DNA of 64,000 nucleotides from Paraburkholderia atlantica (GTDB lineage Bacteria > Pseudomonadota > Gammaproteobacteria > Burkholderiales > Burkholderiaceae), in contig NZ_WHNQ01000002.1 of assembly GCF_009362785.1 (NCBI RefSeq), forward strand, positions 310,001 to 374,000. The letters are read 5' to 3'. This document shows positions 9,008-18,427 of this stretch, piece by piece. Each line of letters starts with the position of its first letter. Within the stretch, counting starts at the first letter, position 1. The notes beneath the pieces are model-generated. The model did not search any database and was not told where the DNA came from. It saw nothing but the letters and a program-made list of their open reading frames with translations. Both the position numbers and the translations under genes were made by a program.

Positions 9008-10537
9008 TCAAGGCTCGAGATTGAGCTCCTGAATCTTGCGCGTAATCGTATTGCGCCCAATACCGAGCCGCTCGGCCGCCTCGACCTTGCGGCCGCGCGT
9101 GAAGTCGAGCGCCTCGCGGATCACGGCCGCTTCGAAGCGGCGCGCGAGTTCGTCCATCACGTCGGCCGCGTTCTCGCGCAGCATGCGCGCGACTTCGGTG
9201 CGCAGGCCGCCTTCCCATGCGCTCAGCGCGGTGGCGACCGACGCACCCGCCGGATGCACGAGCGTGCTGGCGTTCGCGCCAGCAAGCGGCGCGCCGACCG
9301 TGAAGCCGGCATTGGTCGCCACGGCGCCATCCGTCGTCGCTCCCGCGGCGGCACCCGCACCGGGCTCGCTCCCGCCGCTGTGCGCGGGACCGAGATCGGG
9401 CGGCAGATCCTTGATTTCGATCGTCTGCGCGGGCGCCATCACCGTGAGCCAGTTCGCGAGGTTCTCGAGTTGCCGCACGTTGCCCGGAAACGGCAGCGAC
9501 GCGAGATACGCGAGCGCCTCGTCGGACACGCGCTTCGGTTCGACGCCGAGATCGCGCGCGCTCTTCTGCAGGAAATGCCGCGTCAGCAGAGGAATGTCCT
9601 CGCTGCGCTCCCGCAATGCGGGCAAGCGCAGACGGATCACGTTCAGACGGTGATACAGATCCTCGCGAAACAGCCCCTGCCGCACGCGCGCTTCGAGATT
9701 CTGGTGCGTCGCCGCGATCACGCGCACATTCGCGCGCAGCGGATTGTGGCCGCCCACGCGATAGAACTGTCCGTCCGACAGCACGCGCAACAGACGGGTT
9801 TGCAGATCGAACGGCATGTCGCCGATTTCGTCGAGAAACAGCGTGCCGTTCTCGGCCTGTTCGAAGCGTCCCTGGCGCATCGCCTGCGCGCCGGTGAACG
9901 CCCCGCGCTCATGACCGAACAGCTCGGACTCCAGCAGATCCTTCGGAATCGCGGCCGTGTTCAACGCGATGAAGGGGCCGTTCGCGCGTGGGCTATGTCG
10001 GTGCAGCGCACGCGCGACCAGTTCCTTCCCGGTGCCTGATTCGCCCGTAATGAGCACGGTGGCCGCCGAATGCGACAGGCGACCGATCGCGCGAAACATG
10101 TCCTGCATCGCGGGCGCCTGGCCGAGCATCTCGGGCGCTTCGGCGACGCGGTCGTCCCATGTCTGCTCGCCGCGCATGCTTTCGTCGACCGCGCGACGAA
10201 TCAATTCGACGGCCTTATCGATGTCGAACGGCTTCGCGAGATATTCGAACGCACCGCCCTGGAATGCGGCGACCGCGCTATCGAGATCCGAGAACGCGGT
10301 CATGATGATGACCGGCAAGCCCGGCACTTTGTCGCGTACGGTCTGCAGCAGCTCCAGCCCGGAGCCGCCGGGCATGCGGATATCGGAGACCAGCACCTGC
10401 GGGCTGTCGTGATCGAGCGCGGCCGACGCTTCGCGCACGTTCGCGAAGCTGCGCGTCGCGAAGTTCTCGCGCGCCAGCGCTTTCTCGAGCACCCAGCGAA
10501 TTGATTGATCGTCGTCTACTATCCAGATCGGCTTCAT
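9008..10537 (-). CDS. ntrC: Nitrogen regulator NtrC (NR-I), sigma-54 activator
   Basis: Response regulator that, when phosphorylated by NtrB, activates sigma-54 promoters under nitrogen limitation. Domains of the 509-residue protein: receiver (1-120) with acidic pocket DDD at 8-10, phospho-acceptor Asp52 in SDIRMPG and Lys102; AAA+ domain with Walker A GESGTGKE at 165-172 and the sigma-54 contact loop GAFTGA at 212-217; C-terminal Fis-type HTH ([20 protein letters not shown]). A linker rich in Ala/Gly (about 385-430) is longer than in E. coli. It follows ntrB by 29 bp in the glnA-ntrB-ntrC order. Confidence 0.96.
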   Translation of the reverse strand: MKPIWIVDDDQSIRWVLEKALARENFATRSFANVREASAALDHDSPQVLVSDIRMPGGSGLELLQTVRDKVPGLPVIIMTAFSDLDSAVAAFQGGAFEYLAKPFDIDKAVELIRRAVDESMRGEQTWDDRVAEAPEMLGQAPAMQDMFRAIGRLSHSAATVLITGESGTGKELVARALHRHSPRANGPFIALNTAAIPKDLLESELFGHERGAFTGAQAMRQGRFEQAENGTLFLDEIGDMPFDLQTRLLRVLSDGQFYRVGGHNPLRANVRVIAATHQNLEARVRQGLFREDLYHRLNVIRLRLPALRERSEDIPLLTRHFLQKSARDLGVEPKRVSDEALAYLASLPFPGNVRQLENLANWLTVMAPAQTIEIKDLPPDLGPAHSGGSEPGAGAAAGATTDGAVATNAGFTVGAPLAGANASTLVHPAGASVATALSAWEGGLRTEVARMLRENAADVMDELARRFEAAVIREALDFTRGRKVEAAERLGIGRNTITRKIQELNLEP

Positions 10538-10566
10538 AAGGTCGGTCTTGAGGTGCTTGGTGGTAT

Positions 10567-11709
10567 CTAGAGATCGAGCGGCAGCAGAATCTGAAACTCG
10601 GTATGGCCCGGCCGGCTATCCACCTCGATCAGACCTTCGTGCTGCTGCACGAAAGTCTGCGCAAGCGTGAGACCGAGACCGCTGCCGTCCTCGCGCCCCG
10701 ATACGAGCGGATAGAAAATGCGGTCGCGAATCTCTTCGGGAATGCCTGGGCCGTTGTCGACGATATGCAAGTCCAATGCCAGCTTGCACAGGCGTTTTGA
10801 AATCGTGACCTTGCGCGCGATGCGCGTACGTAACTCGATACGCGCATCGCCCTGCGAGATCCGCTCGCGCAACGCCTCGGCCGCATTGCGCACGATGTTC
10901 AGCAGCGCCTGGATCAGCTGCTCCTTGTCGCCGCGCAGATCCGGCACGCTGACGTCGTAGTCGCGCTCGATCGTCAGACCGCGGGGAAATTCCGCGAGAA
11001 TCACCTGACGCACGCGCTCGCACACCTCGTGAATATTCACGTCGCCGACGATATGCGGATGCCGGTGCGGTTCGAGCAAGCGGTCGACCAGCGTCTGCAG
11101 GCGGTCCGATTCCTTGATGATGACCTGGGTGTACTCGCGCAACTCGTCGCGTTGACGCTCCCCGAGTTCGAACTCGAGCAACTGCGCGGCGCCGCGAATG
11201 CCGCCGAGCGGATTCTTGATTTCGTGCGCAAGATTGCGGATCAGATGCTTGTTGACCGCCGTCAGGTCGTTGATGCGCTCTTCGCGGTCGGTGCGCAGAT
11301 GCCGCTCGTTCTCGAACAGTTCGAGCAACACGTAGTCCTGCGCGCTTTCCAGAAAGCCGACGATCGCATGCACGTGCAGCGGCTCGTGGCCGGGACGCTC
11401 TAGCACGGCGTCCAGATGCGTCGCGTGAAAACGGTGCGCGGCGATCGCGGTGATCGTCGCGACCAGTTCGTCCGCATTCGAGAAGATGTCCGGCCACGCC
11501 ATCTGCGTGAGTTGCTTGCGCGACATCTCCAGCATCGATTCCGCCGACGGATTCGCGAACGCGACGCGCAGCGTGCGCTTCTCGAGCACCAGCACGACGG
11601 TGGGCAACGCCTCGAAACCCGGCAGCAAGCCAGAGCTCACGAGCTGAACGTCATCCGACAGCGTCTGTTCGTGTCCTTTCCTTGCCTTGATCAGATTCTT
11701 GAGAACCAT
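10567..11709 (-). CDS. ntrB: Nitrogen sensor kinase NtrB (NR-II)
   Basis: Cytosolic histidine kinase/phosphatase that controls NtrC in response to PII. The 380 residues comprise a PAS domain (about 30-130, no membrane segments), the H box NLAHEIKNPLGGIRGAAQLL with His162, the N box NIVRNAAEALRE, and the ATP-lid blocks DNGPGIP and GSGLGLTLAQTFVQQHEG. It lies between glnA and ntrC on the same strand. The glnA terminator upstream suggests that ntrBC are expressed by read-through or by their own weak promoter. The identity is clear from sequence and context. Confidence 0.95.
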   Translation of the reverse strand: MVLKNLIKARKGHEQTLSDDVQLVSSGLLPGFEALPTVVLVLEKRTLRVAFANPSAESMLEMSRKQLTQMAWPDIFSNADELVATITAIAAHRFHATHLDAVLERPGHEPLHVHAIVGFLESAQDYVLLELFENERHLRTDREERINDLTAVNKHLIRNLAHEIKNPLGGIRGAAQLLEFELGERQRDELREYTQVIIKESDRLQTLVDRLLEPHRHPHIVGDVNIHEVCERVRQVILAEFPRGLTIERDYDVSVPDLRGDKEQLIQALLNIVRNAAEALRERISQGDARIELRTRIARKVTISKRLCKLALDLHIVDNGPGIPEEIRDRIFYPLVSGREDGSGLGLTLAQTFVQQHEGLIEVDSRPGHTEFQILLPLDL

Positions 11710-11816
11710 CTTGCAGTGTGGCCGGTAGGAGATGGTGGTAAATCAGGAGTGTGGCCTGTGGGTGATTCGTCGAATTGCGTGTTGACCGCGCGCGGCCGGC
11801 CGTGCGTACGGTTTAA

Positions 11817-11844
11817 CGAAAAAGGGACGGCGCCGCCGTCCCTT
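11817..11844 (-). terminator. glnA intrinsic terminator/attenuator
   Basis: An 11-bp inverted repeat (AAGGGACGGCG / CGCCGTCCCTT) is followed, on the minus strand, by TTTTT. It sits between glnA and ntrB and would reduce transcription into ntrBC. Confidence 0.8.
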
Positions 11845-11908
11845 CGTGACCGATCGCGAGCGTCGGGCAAAGCGCTTCGCCGCGTGAAGGGCGAAGCGCC
11901 ATGGCCGC

Positions 11909-13324
11909 TTACAGCGAGTAGTACATTTCGAATTCGATCGGGTGCACCGACTGACGATAGCGTTGCAGCTCGCCCGTCTTCAGTTCGATGTACGCGTCGA
12001 GCATCGAATCCGTGAACACGCCACCGCGCGTCAGGAACTCGCGGTCCGCGTCGAGTGCGTCGAGAGCCTGGTCGAGGCCGGCGCACACGGTCGGGATCTT
12101 TGCATCCTCTTCCGGCGGCAGGTCGTACAGGTTCTTGTCGGCAGCTTCGCCCGGGTGAATCTTGTTCTGCACGCCGTCCAGACCCGCCATCATCAGCGCG
12201 GAGAAGCACAGGTACGGATTCGCCAGCGGATCCGGGAAGCGCGTTTCGATACGGCGGCCCTTCGGGTTCGACACGTGCGGAATACGGATCGATGCCGAAC
12301 GGTTGCGAGCCGAGTAAGCCAGCTTGACCGGCGCTTCGAAGTGCGGCACGAGACGCTTGTACGAGTTCGTACCCGGGTTCGTGATCGCGTTCAGCGCGCG
12401 AGCGTGCTTGATGATGCCGCCGATGTAGAACAGCGCGAATTCCGACAGACCTGCGTAACCATTGCCCGCGAACAGGTTCTGGCCGTCCTTCCAGATCGAC
12501 TGGTGAACGTGCATGCCCGAGCCGTTATCGCCGACGACCGGCTTCGGCATGAACGTCGCCGTCTTGCCGTACGTGTGCGCGACGTTGTGGATGATGTACT
12601 TCATCTGCTGCAGCCAGTCCGCGCGCTGCACGAGCGTCGAGAACTTGGTGCCGATTTCGTTCTGGCCCTGGCCCGCCACTTCGTGGTGGTGCACTTCGAC
12701 CGGAATGCCGATCTGTTCGAGCAGCAGACACATTTCCGAGCGGATGTCCTGGAACGTGTCGACCGGCGCGACCGGGAAGTAGCCGCCCTTGGTGCCCGGA
12801 CGGTGACCGGTGTTGCCGCCTTCGAATTCCTTCGCCGACGACCACGGTGCTTCTTCCGAGCCGATCTTGATGAAGCAGCCCGACTGGTCCGTGTTCCACT
12901 GCACCGAGTCGAAAATGAAGAATTCCGGTTCCGGACCGAAGAAGGCCGTGTCGCCGAGGCCCGAGCTCTTCAGGTACGCTTCGGCGCGCTTCGCGAGCGA
13001 GCGCGGGTCGCGCTCGTAGCCCTTGCCGTCAGCCGGTTCGACGACGTCGCAAGTCAGCACGAGGGTCGATTCTTCGAAGAACGGGTCGATGAAGGCCGTG
13101 TTCGCGTCCGGGACCAGCAACATGTCCGATGCTTCGATGCCCTTCCAGCCGGCAATCGACGAACCGTCAAACGCATGGCCGCTTTCGAACTTGTCTTCAT
13201 CGAATGCCGACACCGGCACCGAAACGTGTTGCTCCTTGCCACGGGTGTCGGTGAAACGGAAGTCGACAAACTTGACGTCTTCGTCTTTGACGAGTTGAAC
13301 GACGTCGGCCACGGATTTACTCAT
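11909..13324 (-). CDS. glnA: Glutamine synthetase type I
   Basis: ATP-dependent synthesis of glutamine from glutamate and ammonia, with a dodecameric cytosolic enzyme. It has 471 residues, the typical GS-I length. Visible motifs: [10 protein letters not shown] (50-60), the metal and substrate site [12 protein letters not shown] (129-140), [18 protein letters not shown], the ATP-binding [16 protein letters not shown] (261-276), the glutamate loop NPGTNSYKR, and the adenylylation site NLYDLPPEE with Tyr400, so control by GlnE-type adenylylation is expected. A good ribosome site (AGGAGATAGG) precedes the ATG. Its upstream region holds a sigma-54 promoter and NtrC-type sites. Confidence 0.98.
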   Translation of the reverse strand: MSKSVADVVQLVKDEDVKFVDFRFTDTRGKEQHVSVPVSAFDEDKFESGHAFDGSSIAGWKGIEASDMLLVPDANTAFIDPFFEESTLVLTCDVVEPADGKGYERDPRSLAKRAEAYLKSSGLGDTAFFGPEPEFFIFDSVQWNTDQSGCFIKIGSEEAPWSSAKEFEGGNTGHRPGTKGGYFPVAPVDTFQDIRSEMCLLLEQIGIPVEVHHHEVAGQGQNEIGTKFSTLVQRADWLQQMKYIIHNVAHTYGKTATFMPKPVVGDNGSGMHVHQSIWKDGQNLFAGNGYAGLSEFALFYIGGIIKHARALNAITNPGTNSYKRLVPHFEAPVKLAYSARNRSASIRIPHVSNPKGRRIETRFPDPLANPYLCFSALMMAGLDGVQNKIHPGEAADKNLYDLPPEEDAKIPTVCAGLDQALDALDADREFLTRGGVFTDSMLDAYIELKTGELQRYRQSVHPIEFEMYYSL

Positions 13325-13455
13325 AACCTATCTCCTGATTAACAATTTCGGCGGAATTCAGCCGCCGCCCAATCTAGCTGACCCGTCCCGGAACGTCCAC
13401 ATATACGGCGTCGCAGGCGGAAAATTCTGCGGGACCAATCGATCGGCACCAATAA

Positions 13456-13471
13456 AGCAGATAGTGTGCCA
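13456..13471 (-). promoter_or_regulatory. Sigma-54 promoter of glnA
   Basis: Minus-strand TGGCACACTATCTGCT matches the -24/-12 pattern: GG and GC separated by exactly 10 bp, with TGGCAC fully conserved. It lies about 130 bp upstream of the glnA ATG and points toward it. Confidence 0.85.
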
Positions 13472-13580
13472 CCTCTGGGCCCACACTGAGCCAATTCGGC
13501 GCGAATCCTTACTGCGCTTACGTGTGCGGGCTACGCCTGGAGCGCGGGCGGCGCCACGAAGAAACGCCCGAACATCCGTG

Positions 13581-13597
13581 CGCACCAGTTTTGTGCA
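13581..13597. promoter_or_regulatory. NtrC-type enhancer site, promoter-proximal
   Basis: CGCACCA-GTT-TTGTGCA fits the NtrC dyad TGCACCA-N3-TGGTGCA at 12 of 14 arm positions. It lies about 110 bp upstream of the glnA sigma-54 promoter, as expected for an enhancer-bound activator. Confidence 0.7.
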
Positions 13598-13623
13598 TTC
13601 ACCGCTTTGGAAAACACGTTATC

Positions 13624-13667
13624 TTCCATTTTGGTGCATTCAGGTGAAATTGCACCACATTTGCGCA
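13624..13667. promoter_or_regulatory. Distal NtrC-type enhancer sites (one good, one half-conserved)
   Basis: TGCACCA-CAT-TTGCGCA at 13651-13667 matches the NtrC dyad at 12 of 14 arm positions. Just promoter-proximal, a perfect right half TGGTGCA at 13632-13638 has a degenerate left half. The good distal site is centred 70 bp (near seven helical turns) from the proximal site, so both could sit on the same DNA face. Confidence 0.6.
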
Positions 13668-13779
13668 TCGAGGTTGGGACAGCGCCCACCGACTGCCCGA
13701 CGACACCCAGTCTACCCAGGTCTGCGCGGTGCCTGCCGCGCGCTAGAATGATCATTTGGTCCGAAGGAGATTGACGCTC

Positions 13780-14244
13780 ATGAGCACGCTCGAACAGCTT
13801 TACGCGAAGGCGGACGCCCGTCGCGCCGAGAACCAGTTGCCCTACGCGGGCGCGGTATCGCCGGCCGAGGCGTTCGAACTGCTGGAACTCGATCCGCGCA
13901 CCCGTCTCGTCGACGTGCGTACCCGCGCCGAACTCGACTGGGTCGGCCGGCCGGTGATCGGTGATGGCCAATACGCGCATGTCGAATGGACGCGCTATCC
14001 GGGCGCGGTGCCCAATCAGGAGTTCATGCAGCAACTCGCGCAGGTCGCCTCGCCCGACACGCCAGTGCTGTTCCTGTGCCGCAGCGCCGCGCGCTCGAAG
14101 CTCGCCGCGATCGCCGCGACCCAGGCCGGCTTCACGAAGGCGTACGACCTGCTGGAAGGCTTCGAAGGCGACAAGGACGGCCAGGGGCATCGGAAGACGG
14201 TGTCGGGATGGTGTTTTCACGGCTTGCCGTGGATCGGCGCCTGA
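13780..14244 (+). CDS. Rhodanese-like domain protein
   Basis: Single rhodanese domain of 154 residues, probably cytosolic and transferring or sensing sulfur. The active-site loop reads FLCRSAARSK, with the catalytic Cys at the start of the six-residue loop. RLVDVRTRAELDWVG is the N-terminal signature of the fold. I chose ATG 13780 (MSTLEQLYAKADARR) because GAAGGAGA lies about 10 bp upstream; the frame stays open a further eight codons. It is divergent from glnA and shares its upstream region, so nitrogen control cannot be excluded. The physiological partner is unknown. Confidence 0.85.
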   Translation: MSTLEQLYAKADARRAENQLPYAGAVSPAEAFELLELDPRTRLVDVRTRAELDWVGRPVIGDGQYAHVEWTRYPGAVPNQEFMQQLAQVASPDTPVLFLCRSAARSKLAAIAATQAGFTKAYDLLEGFEGDKDGQGHRKTVSGWCFHGLPWIGA

Positions 14245-14419
14245 CGGCGGTCGGCGCACTGCCCTCGCATGCGCAAGCCCCGTCGCACGGGGCTGAGGCA
14301 GGCCAATCAAAACGGGACGCGCCGACCACGCATTGATTGCATCGTCGGCGCGGGTTGTGACACTGGGATGTCGCGGCCCGCGCCAACCCAACCCTCCGGC
14401 GCGAACCGCTGCCAGCCGC

Positions 14420-15268
14420 TCAGCTTCGCAGCTTACCGGTGGCGGCTGCCGCCGCGGCCGCTACTTCAGGCTCGACGATATCGCCACCGAGCAGATGCAC
14501 CCCCTCGCGCAGCTTCACGAACGCCGCGGCGACGGCTTCCGGTTCACCCTTCACACCGAGATCGATGTGATGCCGCGCATACACACCACCGCGCTCCGCA
14601 TCCCCGACGCTCGGCAGGCTGAACACCCGCACGCCCGGAAAATCGCGCTCGATTTTCTCCATCAGCGGCGTCACGCGTGACTCCGGCAGCTCGAACACCA
14701 GCAGCGACTTTTCAGCGTGAGGCGTGGTGTGATGCAGATGCGCGTACTGCGTGTCGAGCACCCACTCGATCATCGGCCAGGCCATCACCGGGAAACCCGG
14801 CACGAAATGGTGCTGGCGGATCGAAAAGCCCGGAATCTTGTTGTAGCCGTTCGGAATGATGTCCGCGCCCTGCGGATAGGTGCCCATGTTCAGGCGATGC
14901 CGGTTCTCGGGCGAGTTCAGATCGAGCGGCGTCGTCGAAGTCGCCGGATACATGTCGCGGATGCGCTCCTGGATCAGCTTCGCCGCCTCCGGATGCAGTT
15001 CGAGGGGCACGCCGAGTGCGGCCGCCGCGCACTGGCGCGTGTGGTCGTCAGGTGTCGCGCCGATGCCGCCCGTCGAGAAAACGATGTCGCCCGACGCGAA
15101 CGTGCGACGCAGCGTCGCCGTGATGCGCTCCGGATCGTCGCCGATGTACTCCGCCCAGCCGAGCGACAGCCCGCGCGCCCGGAGCAACTCGATGACCTTC
15201 GGTAGATGCTTGTCGACGCGCCTGCCCGACAGGATTTCATCGCCGATGATGATGACGCCAAATGCCAT
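14420..15268 (-). CDS. Molybdopterin-binding (MoCF) domain protein, CinA N-terminal-like
   Basis: MoCF_biosynth-fold protein of 282 residues related to the N-terminal half of CinA. It begins MAFGVIIIGDEILSGRRVDKHL and contains FSTGGIGATPDDHTRQCAA, the usual nucleotide-binding block. It lacks the C-terminal nicotinamide-nucleotide deamidase domain of full-length CinA, so it cannot be assumed to perform that reaction. An ADP-ribose pyrophosphatase role is possible. The frame stays open upstream, but ATG 15268 has an AGAGGCGG ribosome site and starts the conserved domain. It follows the EI24 gene by 20 bp and is probably co-transcribed. Confidence 0.8.
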   Translation of the reverse strand: MAFGVIIIGDEILSGRRVDKHLPKVIELLRARGLSLGWAEYIGDDPERITATLRRTFASGDIVFSTGGIGATPDDHTRQCAAAALGVPLELHPEAAKLIQERIRDMYPATSTTPLDLNSPENRHRLNMGTYPQGADIIPNGYNKIPGFSIRQHHFVPGFPVMAWPMIEWVLDTQYAHLHHTTPHAEKSLLVFELPESRVTPLMEKIERDFPGVRVFSLPSVGDAERGGVYARHHIDLGVKGEPEAVAAAFVKLREGVHLLGGDIVEPEVAAAAAAATGKLRS

Positions 15269-15288
15269 TGCCGCCTCTTTCGTTTGGA

Positions 15289-16122
15289 TCAGTAGGGAAT
15301 CGGCGCGACCTCGCGCGCGCCGCCAGACGCTTCCGCCCGCATCCGCTGCAGCGCGCGTAGGCAGTAGTTGCCGAACCATAGCGCCGAGAACACGAGGATG
15401 AACGCGTAAATCCAGATCGTCACCGTCGTAATCACCGGGAACAGCACGATCAGCCATACAGACGACGCCCATAGCAGCGTCGGCAGCGAACCTAGCAGGC
15501 CGCTCACGACACCGATCAGCAGCAACGGCAACCGATGGCGCCGCACGAGTTCGCGCCGCTCGTCGGGCGTCGCATGCAACGCGAGCGCGTCGTAGGTCAT
15601 CACGCGATACGTGAGCCAACCCCACAGCAGCGGCGGAATCAGCGCGAAGAACGGCGGCACGAGCCACAGCGGCAACGTGACGATCAGCAGGACGAGACAC
15701 AGCAGCGTGGTCGAGAGCGCCTGACCGAGGCTACCGTACCATGTTCCGCCGCGTCGTATCTCCAGCCCGGCGAACTGGCGCGCCGCGAGAAAGCGGATCA
15801 CGGCCGGCATCGACAGCATGGCGATCAGCAGCAGCACCGTGACGACGATCAACGGGATCGCCATCGCAATCACGATGAACGGCGCGATGACCGCGTGTAG
15901 CGTCGAAAAACCGAGCACGTCGAACAGATGATAAAGCGTGGCGGTGAAAGACCACTCGTCGAGCCAGGTGCGGGTCGCGCCGGTCAGCGTCTGCCAGAAA
16001 AACCACAGCAGTAATCCCCAGCCGACCGTCGCGACGATAAACGGTTTGAAGGTCAGCCAGAGCATGCGCGGATGCAACGCGCTTGCGAGTGCGCGCCCAA
16101 ACGAGCGCAACAGATCATTCAT
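15289..16122 (-). CDS. EI24/CysZ-like integral membrane protein
   Basis: Predicted inner-membrane protein of 277 residues with several long hydrophobic segments (for example AVIAPFIVIAMAIPLIVVTVLLLIA and LLCLVLLIVTLPLWLVPPFF, given as separate segments). The segment with GRALASALHPRMLW near the start and WGWLTYRVMTYDAL resembles the EI24/CysZ family, whose best-known member aids sulfate uptake. That role is not shown here. ATG 16122 (MNDLLRSFGRAL) was preferred over the longer open frame because it starts the membrane-protein-like sequence. It precedes the MoCF-domain gene. Confidence 0.75.
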   Translation of the reverse strand: MNDLLRSFGRALASALHPRMLWLTFKPFIVATVGWGLLLWFFWQTLTGATRTWLDEWSFTATLYHLFDVLGFSTLHAVIAPFIVIAMAIPLIVVTVLLLIAMLSMPAVIRFLAARQFAGLEIRRGGTWYGSLGQALSTTLLCLVLLIVTLPLWLVPPFFALIPPLLWGWLTYRVMTYDALALHATPDERRELVRRHRLPLLLIGVVSGLLGSLPTLLWASSVWLIVLFPVITTVTIWIYAFILVFSALWFGNYCLRALQRMRAEASGGAREVAPIPY

Positions 16123-16326
16123 GCGAGCCAATGCCTGCGTACGAAACGATGGACGGGAAAAACGCGCCGCGCCGGCCTGGCATGCTGGGGCACTGGAGGC
16201 GCGCACGAACGTGCACAGCATAAACCAAGGGACCCGCCGCCGGCGCAAGTGGGCGGGGCGGCGGACGCGTGCACGAATGGATGCGCAATGGGCTCAGAAT
16301 GGATTCTGAATGAACTCTGAATGAAC

Positions 16327-17325
16327 TCAAACGGCGGCGGTGTCGTTGCGGGTTGCGCGGCGCTTCGATACGAGGCGATGCGCGATGCGCACGAAGGCGA
16401 ACCAGTGCTGCGTCCAGAAGCCATCGCCATAGCGGCGGCCTTCGAGCTGATCGCTGATACCGGTCGGCTCCATGTCGCGGCTCCACGACACGCTGCGGAA
16501 CAGCATGTCCCACCACGGGAACAGCACGCCGAAATTGCAGCCGTACTTGAGCCCTTCATGACCCAAGCCAATCGCGTGGTGACGGCGATGGAATGTCGGA
16601 CTGACGAGCAGCCGCTCGCCGAGCCAGCCGTAATACAGGCGGATGTTCGCATGCTGCACGCTTTGCGCGAGGTTCGTGACCGCGACTAGCACGACGAACT
16701 GCGACGGCGGCACACCGATCGCGAGCGAGATCACCGCGAAGAACGACGCCTGCAGCAAATCGTCGAGCAGATGGTTACGATCGTCGGACCACAGCGACAT
16801 CTGCCGCTGACTATGGTGTACCGCATGCAGTTCCCACCACACGCCGAAGCGGTGCTGCCCGCGGTGATACCAGTACCCGGCGAAATCGAGCACCAGTAGA
16901 TACATGACGAACGTGACGAGCGGCTGCGTGGTCACGCCAGGCCACAGGTTGTCGAAGTTCAGGTTCGCGATGCCGTGAAGCCGGAGCCAACCTTGCACGT
17001 TGTCGAAGAATGGCTGCAGTGCGAAGAAAAAGAACAGGTTCAGAATGCCGAGCTTTGCGATCCAGGTGTACAGCACGTCGACGCGCACTGCCTTGCGGTT
17101 TTCCCATTGCTCGACCGGGCGCAGCGCCTCGAGCGGACGCAGGATCGCGTACATCGCGAGCACCTCGAGCACACCGACGATGACCCAGTACAGGCTGTCG
17201 TAGGTGTCCTCGTCGTAGTCCATCAGATTGAACCGGAACAGCAGCGGCTGTACCACGTCGACGTACAGCCACGTCTGCGTGGCTGAAACGAAGCTGTCGA
17301 GTGTGGAGAAAATCAGATGGAACAT
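16327..17325 (-). CDS. Sterol desaturase / fatty acid hydroxylase superfamily protein
   Basis: Membrane-bound non-haem di-iron oxidase homologue of 332 residues. The diagnostic histidine clusters are HRGQH (154-158), HAVHH (167-171) and HRRHH (246-250), with hydrophobic segments around residues 45-65, 90-110 and 135-155. Such enzymes hydroxylate or desaturate lipids. The substrate here is not indicated. It lies 82 bp downstream of the exported beta-propeller gene on the same strand, suggesting an operon. Plausible substrates include ornithine lipids, hopanoids or carotenoids, but nothing in the window decides between them. Confidence 0.85.
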   Translation of the reverse strand: MFHLIFSTLDSFVSATQTWLYVDVVQPLLFRFNLMDYDEDTYDSLYWVIVGVLEVLAMYAILRPLEALRPVEQWENRKAVRVDVLYTWIAKLGILNLFFFFALQPFFDNVQGWLRLHGIANLNFDNLWPGVTTQPLVTFVMYLLVLDFAGYWYHRGQHRFGVWWELHAVHHSQRQMSLWSDDRNHLLDDLLQASFFAVISLAIGVPPSQFVVLVAVTNLAQSVQHANIRLYYGWLGERLLVSPTFHRRHHAIGLGHEGLKYGCNFGVLFPWWDMLFRSVSWSRDMEPTGISDQLEGRRYGDGFWTQHWFAFVRIAHRLVSKRRATRNDTAAV

Positions 17326-17407
17326 TGTGCTGGCCTGTTACTTCATTCTTGATGGCTCGTGGCGCCCGGGCTCTGCTCTGTTGCTCTCAGGCACCCGCTG
17401 AGACCCC

Positions 17408-18427
17408 TCAAGCACCGTTCGGCGCCGTGACCGGCGCGCGGTTGAAGAAATAGATGCCATGCGGCGAGCGGCCCACTGCAATCGTCTGGATCAGCTTGCG
17501 CGTGTTGAGATCGATGATGCCAATGTGCTTCGCGAAGCGGAAGGTCACCCACAGATAGCGCTTGTCGGCGGAAAGTTCCATGTCATCCGGTCCCGGCATC
17601 AGGCCGCTGATGTCGCCGACGTTGGTGAGCGTGTCTTCGTCGATGATGCTGATCGTGCTAGCGACGCGGTTCGACACCGCGACATGCTTGCCGTCGGCGA
17701 GCGAGCGGAAGTTGTGGGCGCCCTTGCCGGTGTGAATCGTCTTGACAACCTTCTGGTTGCGCCAATCCACGACGGCGACGTAGTCCTCGCCGGTCATGCC
17801 AACGAGCAGGTACTTTTCGCCCGGCGTCATCCACAGGCCCGCGGGCACCTTGCCGACCTTCATCTTCCATTTGACGGTTTGCGTGGGCAGATCGATGGCG
17901 GCGAGTTCGCCCGAGATCTGCAGCGAAACGAACACCGTCTTGCTGTCGTTCGTGAACGCCATGTGGCTCGGCATCACCGCGAGCGGCAGCCGTGTAGCCA
18001 GCGTCATCTGGTTCTTCTGGTTGTCGTAGTGGTAGATGTCGAGGCGGTCGAGCCGCAGGCCCGTAGTGACGAGCCACTTGCGATCCGGCGAAAAACCGAT
18101 TTGATAGGGATCTTCGATATTTTCGACCCAGCGCTGCAACTGCCCCGTTTTCGGATCGACGAACATCAGGTTGTTCGACACCGAATTGGCGACGATCAGC
18201 GAGGAATTGTCCGGCGTGACCATCAGGTGATGCGGTTCCTTGCCCGTGGGCACGGTGCCGATGACCTGGCGGCTGTTCTCGTCGATCAGGCTCAGCGTGG
18301 CCTCACCGGAATTGAGCACGATCACGTTATTGGCGTGCGCCGCCGGAGAAAAAAAGCCTGCGGCGGCGACCAGCACCGCAGTCGCGGCGAACGTGGCAGT
18401 GAAGCCGGGAAGAAGAAATTTACGCAT
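17408..18427 (-). CDS. Exported YVTN/cytochrome-D1-like beta-propeller protein
   Basis: Secreted periplasmic protein of 339 residues from start MRKFLLPGFTATFAA. A signal peptide ends near SPAAHA-NN. Repeated blades of the type VIVLNSGEATLSLIDENSRQ, LIVANSVSNNLMFVD, YLLVGMTGEDYVAVVD and HVAVSNRVASTISIID show a seven-bladed YVTN propeller. No haem-binding CXXCH is visible, so it is not a true cytochrome cd1. The frame extends 23 codons upstream, but the signal peptide fixes the start. The partner is probably the hydroxylase downstream. Its function is not known. Confidence 0.85.
   Translation of the reverse strand: MRKFLLPGFTATFAATAVLVAAAGFFSPAAHANNVIVLNSGEATLSLIDENSRQVIGTVPTGKEPHHLMVTPDNSSLIVANSVSNNLMFVDPKTGQLQRWVENIEDPYQIGFSPDRKWLVTTGLRLDRLDIYHYDNQKNQMTLATRLPLAVMPSHMAFTNDSKTVFVSLQISGELAAIDLPTQTVKWKMKVGKVPAGLWMTPGEKYLLVGMTGEDYVAVVDWRNQKVVKTIHTGKGAHNFRSLADGKHVAVSNRVASTISIIDEDTLTNVGDISGLMPGPDDMELSADKRYLWVTFRFAKHIGIIDLNTRKLIQTIAVGRSPHGIYFFNRAPVTAPNGA

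Noticed and set aside
11942..13342. A 466-residue open frame opposite glnA
   Set aside because: Antisense of glutamine synthetase, which has all its active-site motifs. No ribosome site or motif supports the opposite frame.
14245..14419. Possible small gene between rhodanese and the MoCF-domain gene
   Set aside because: Frames here are Arg/Pro/Ala-rich and have no ribosome site. The two genes converge, so the gap is expected to be a transcript end.
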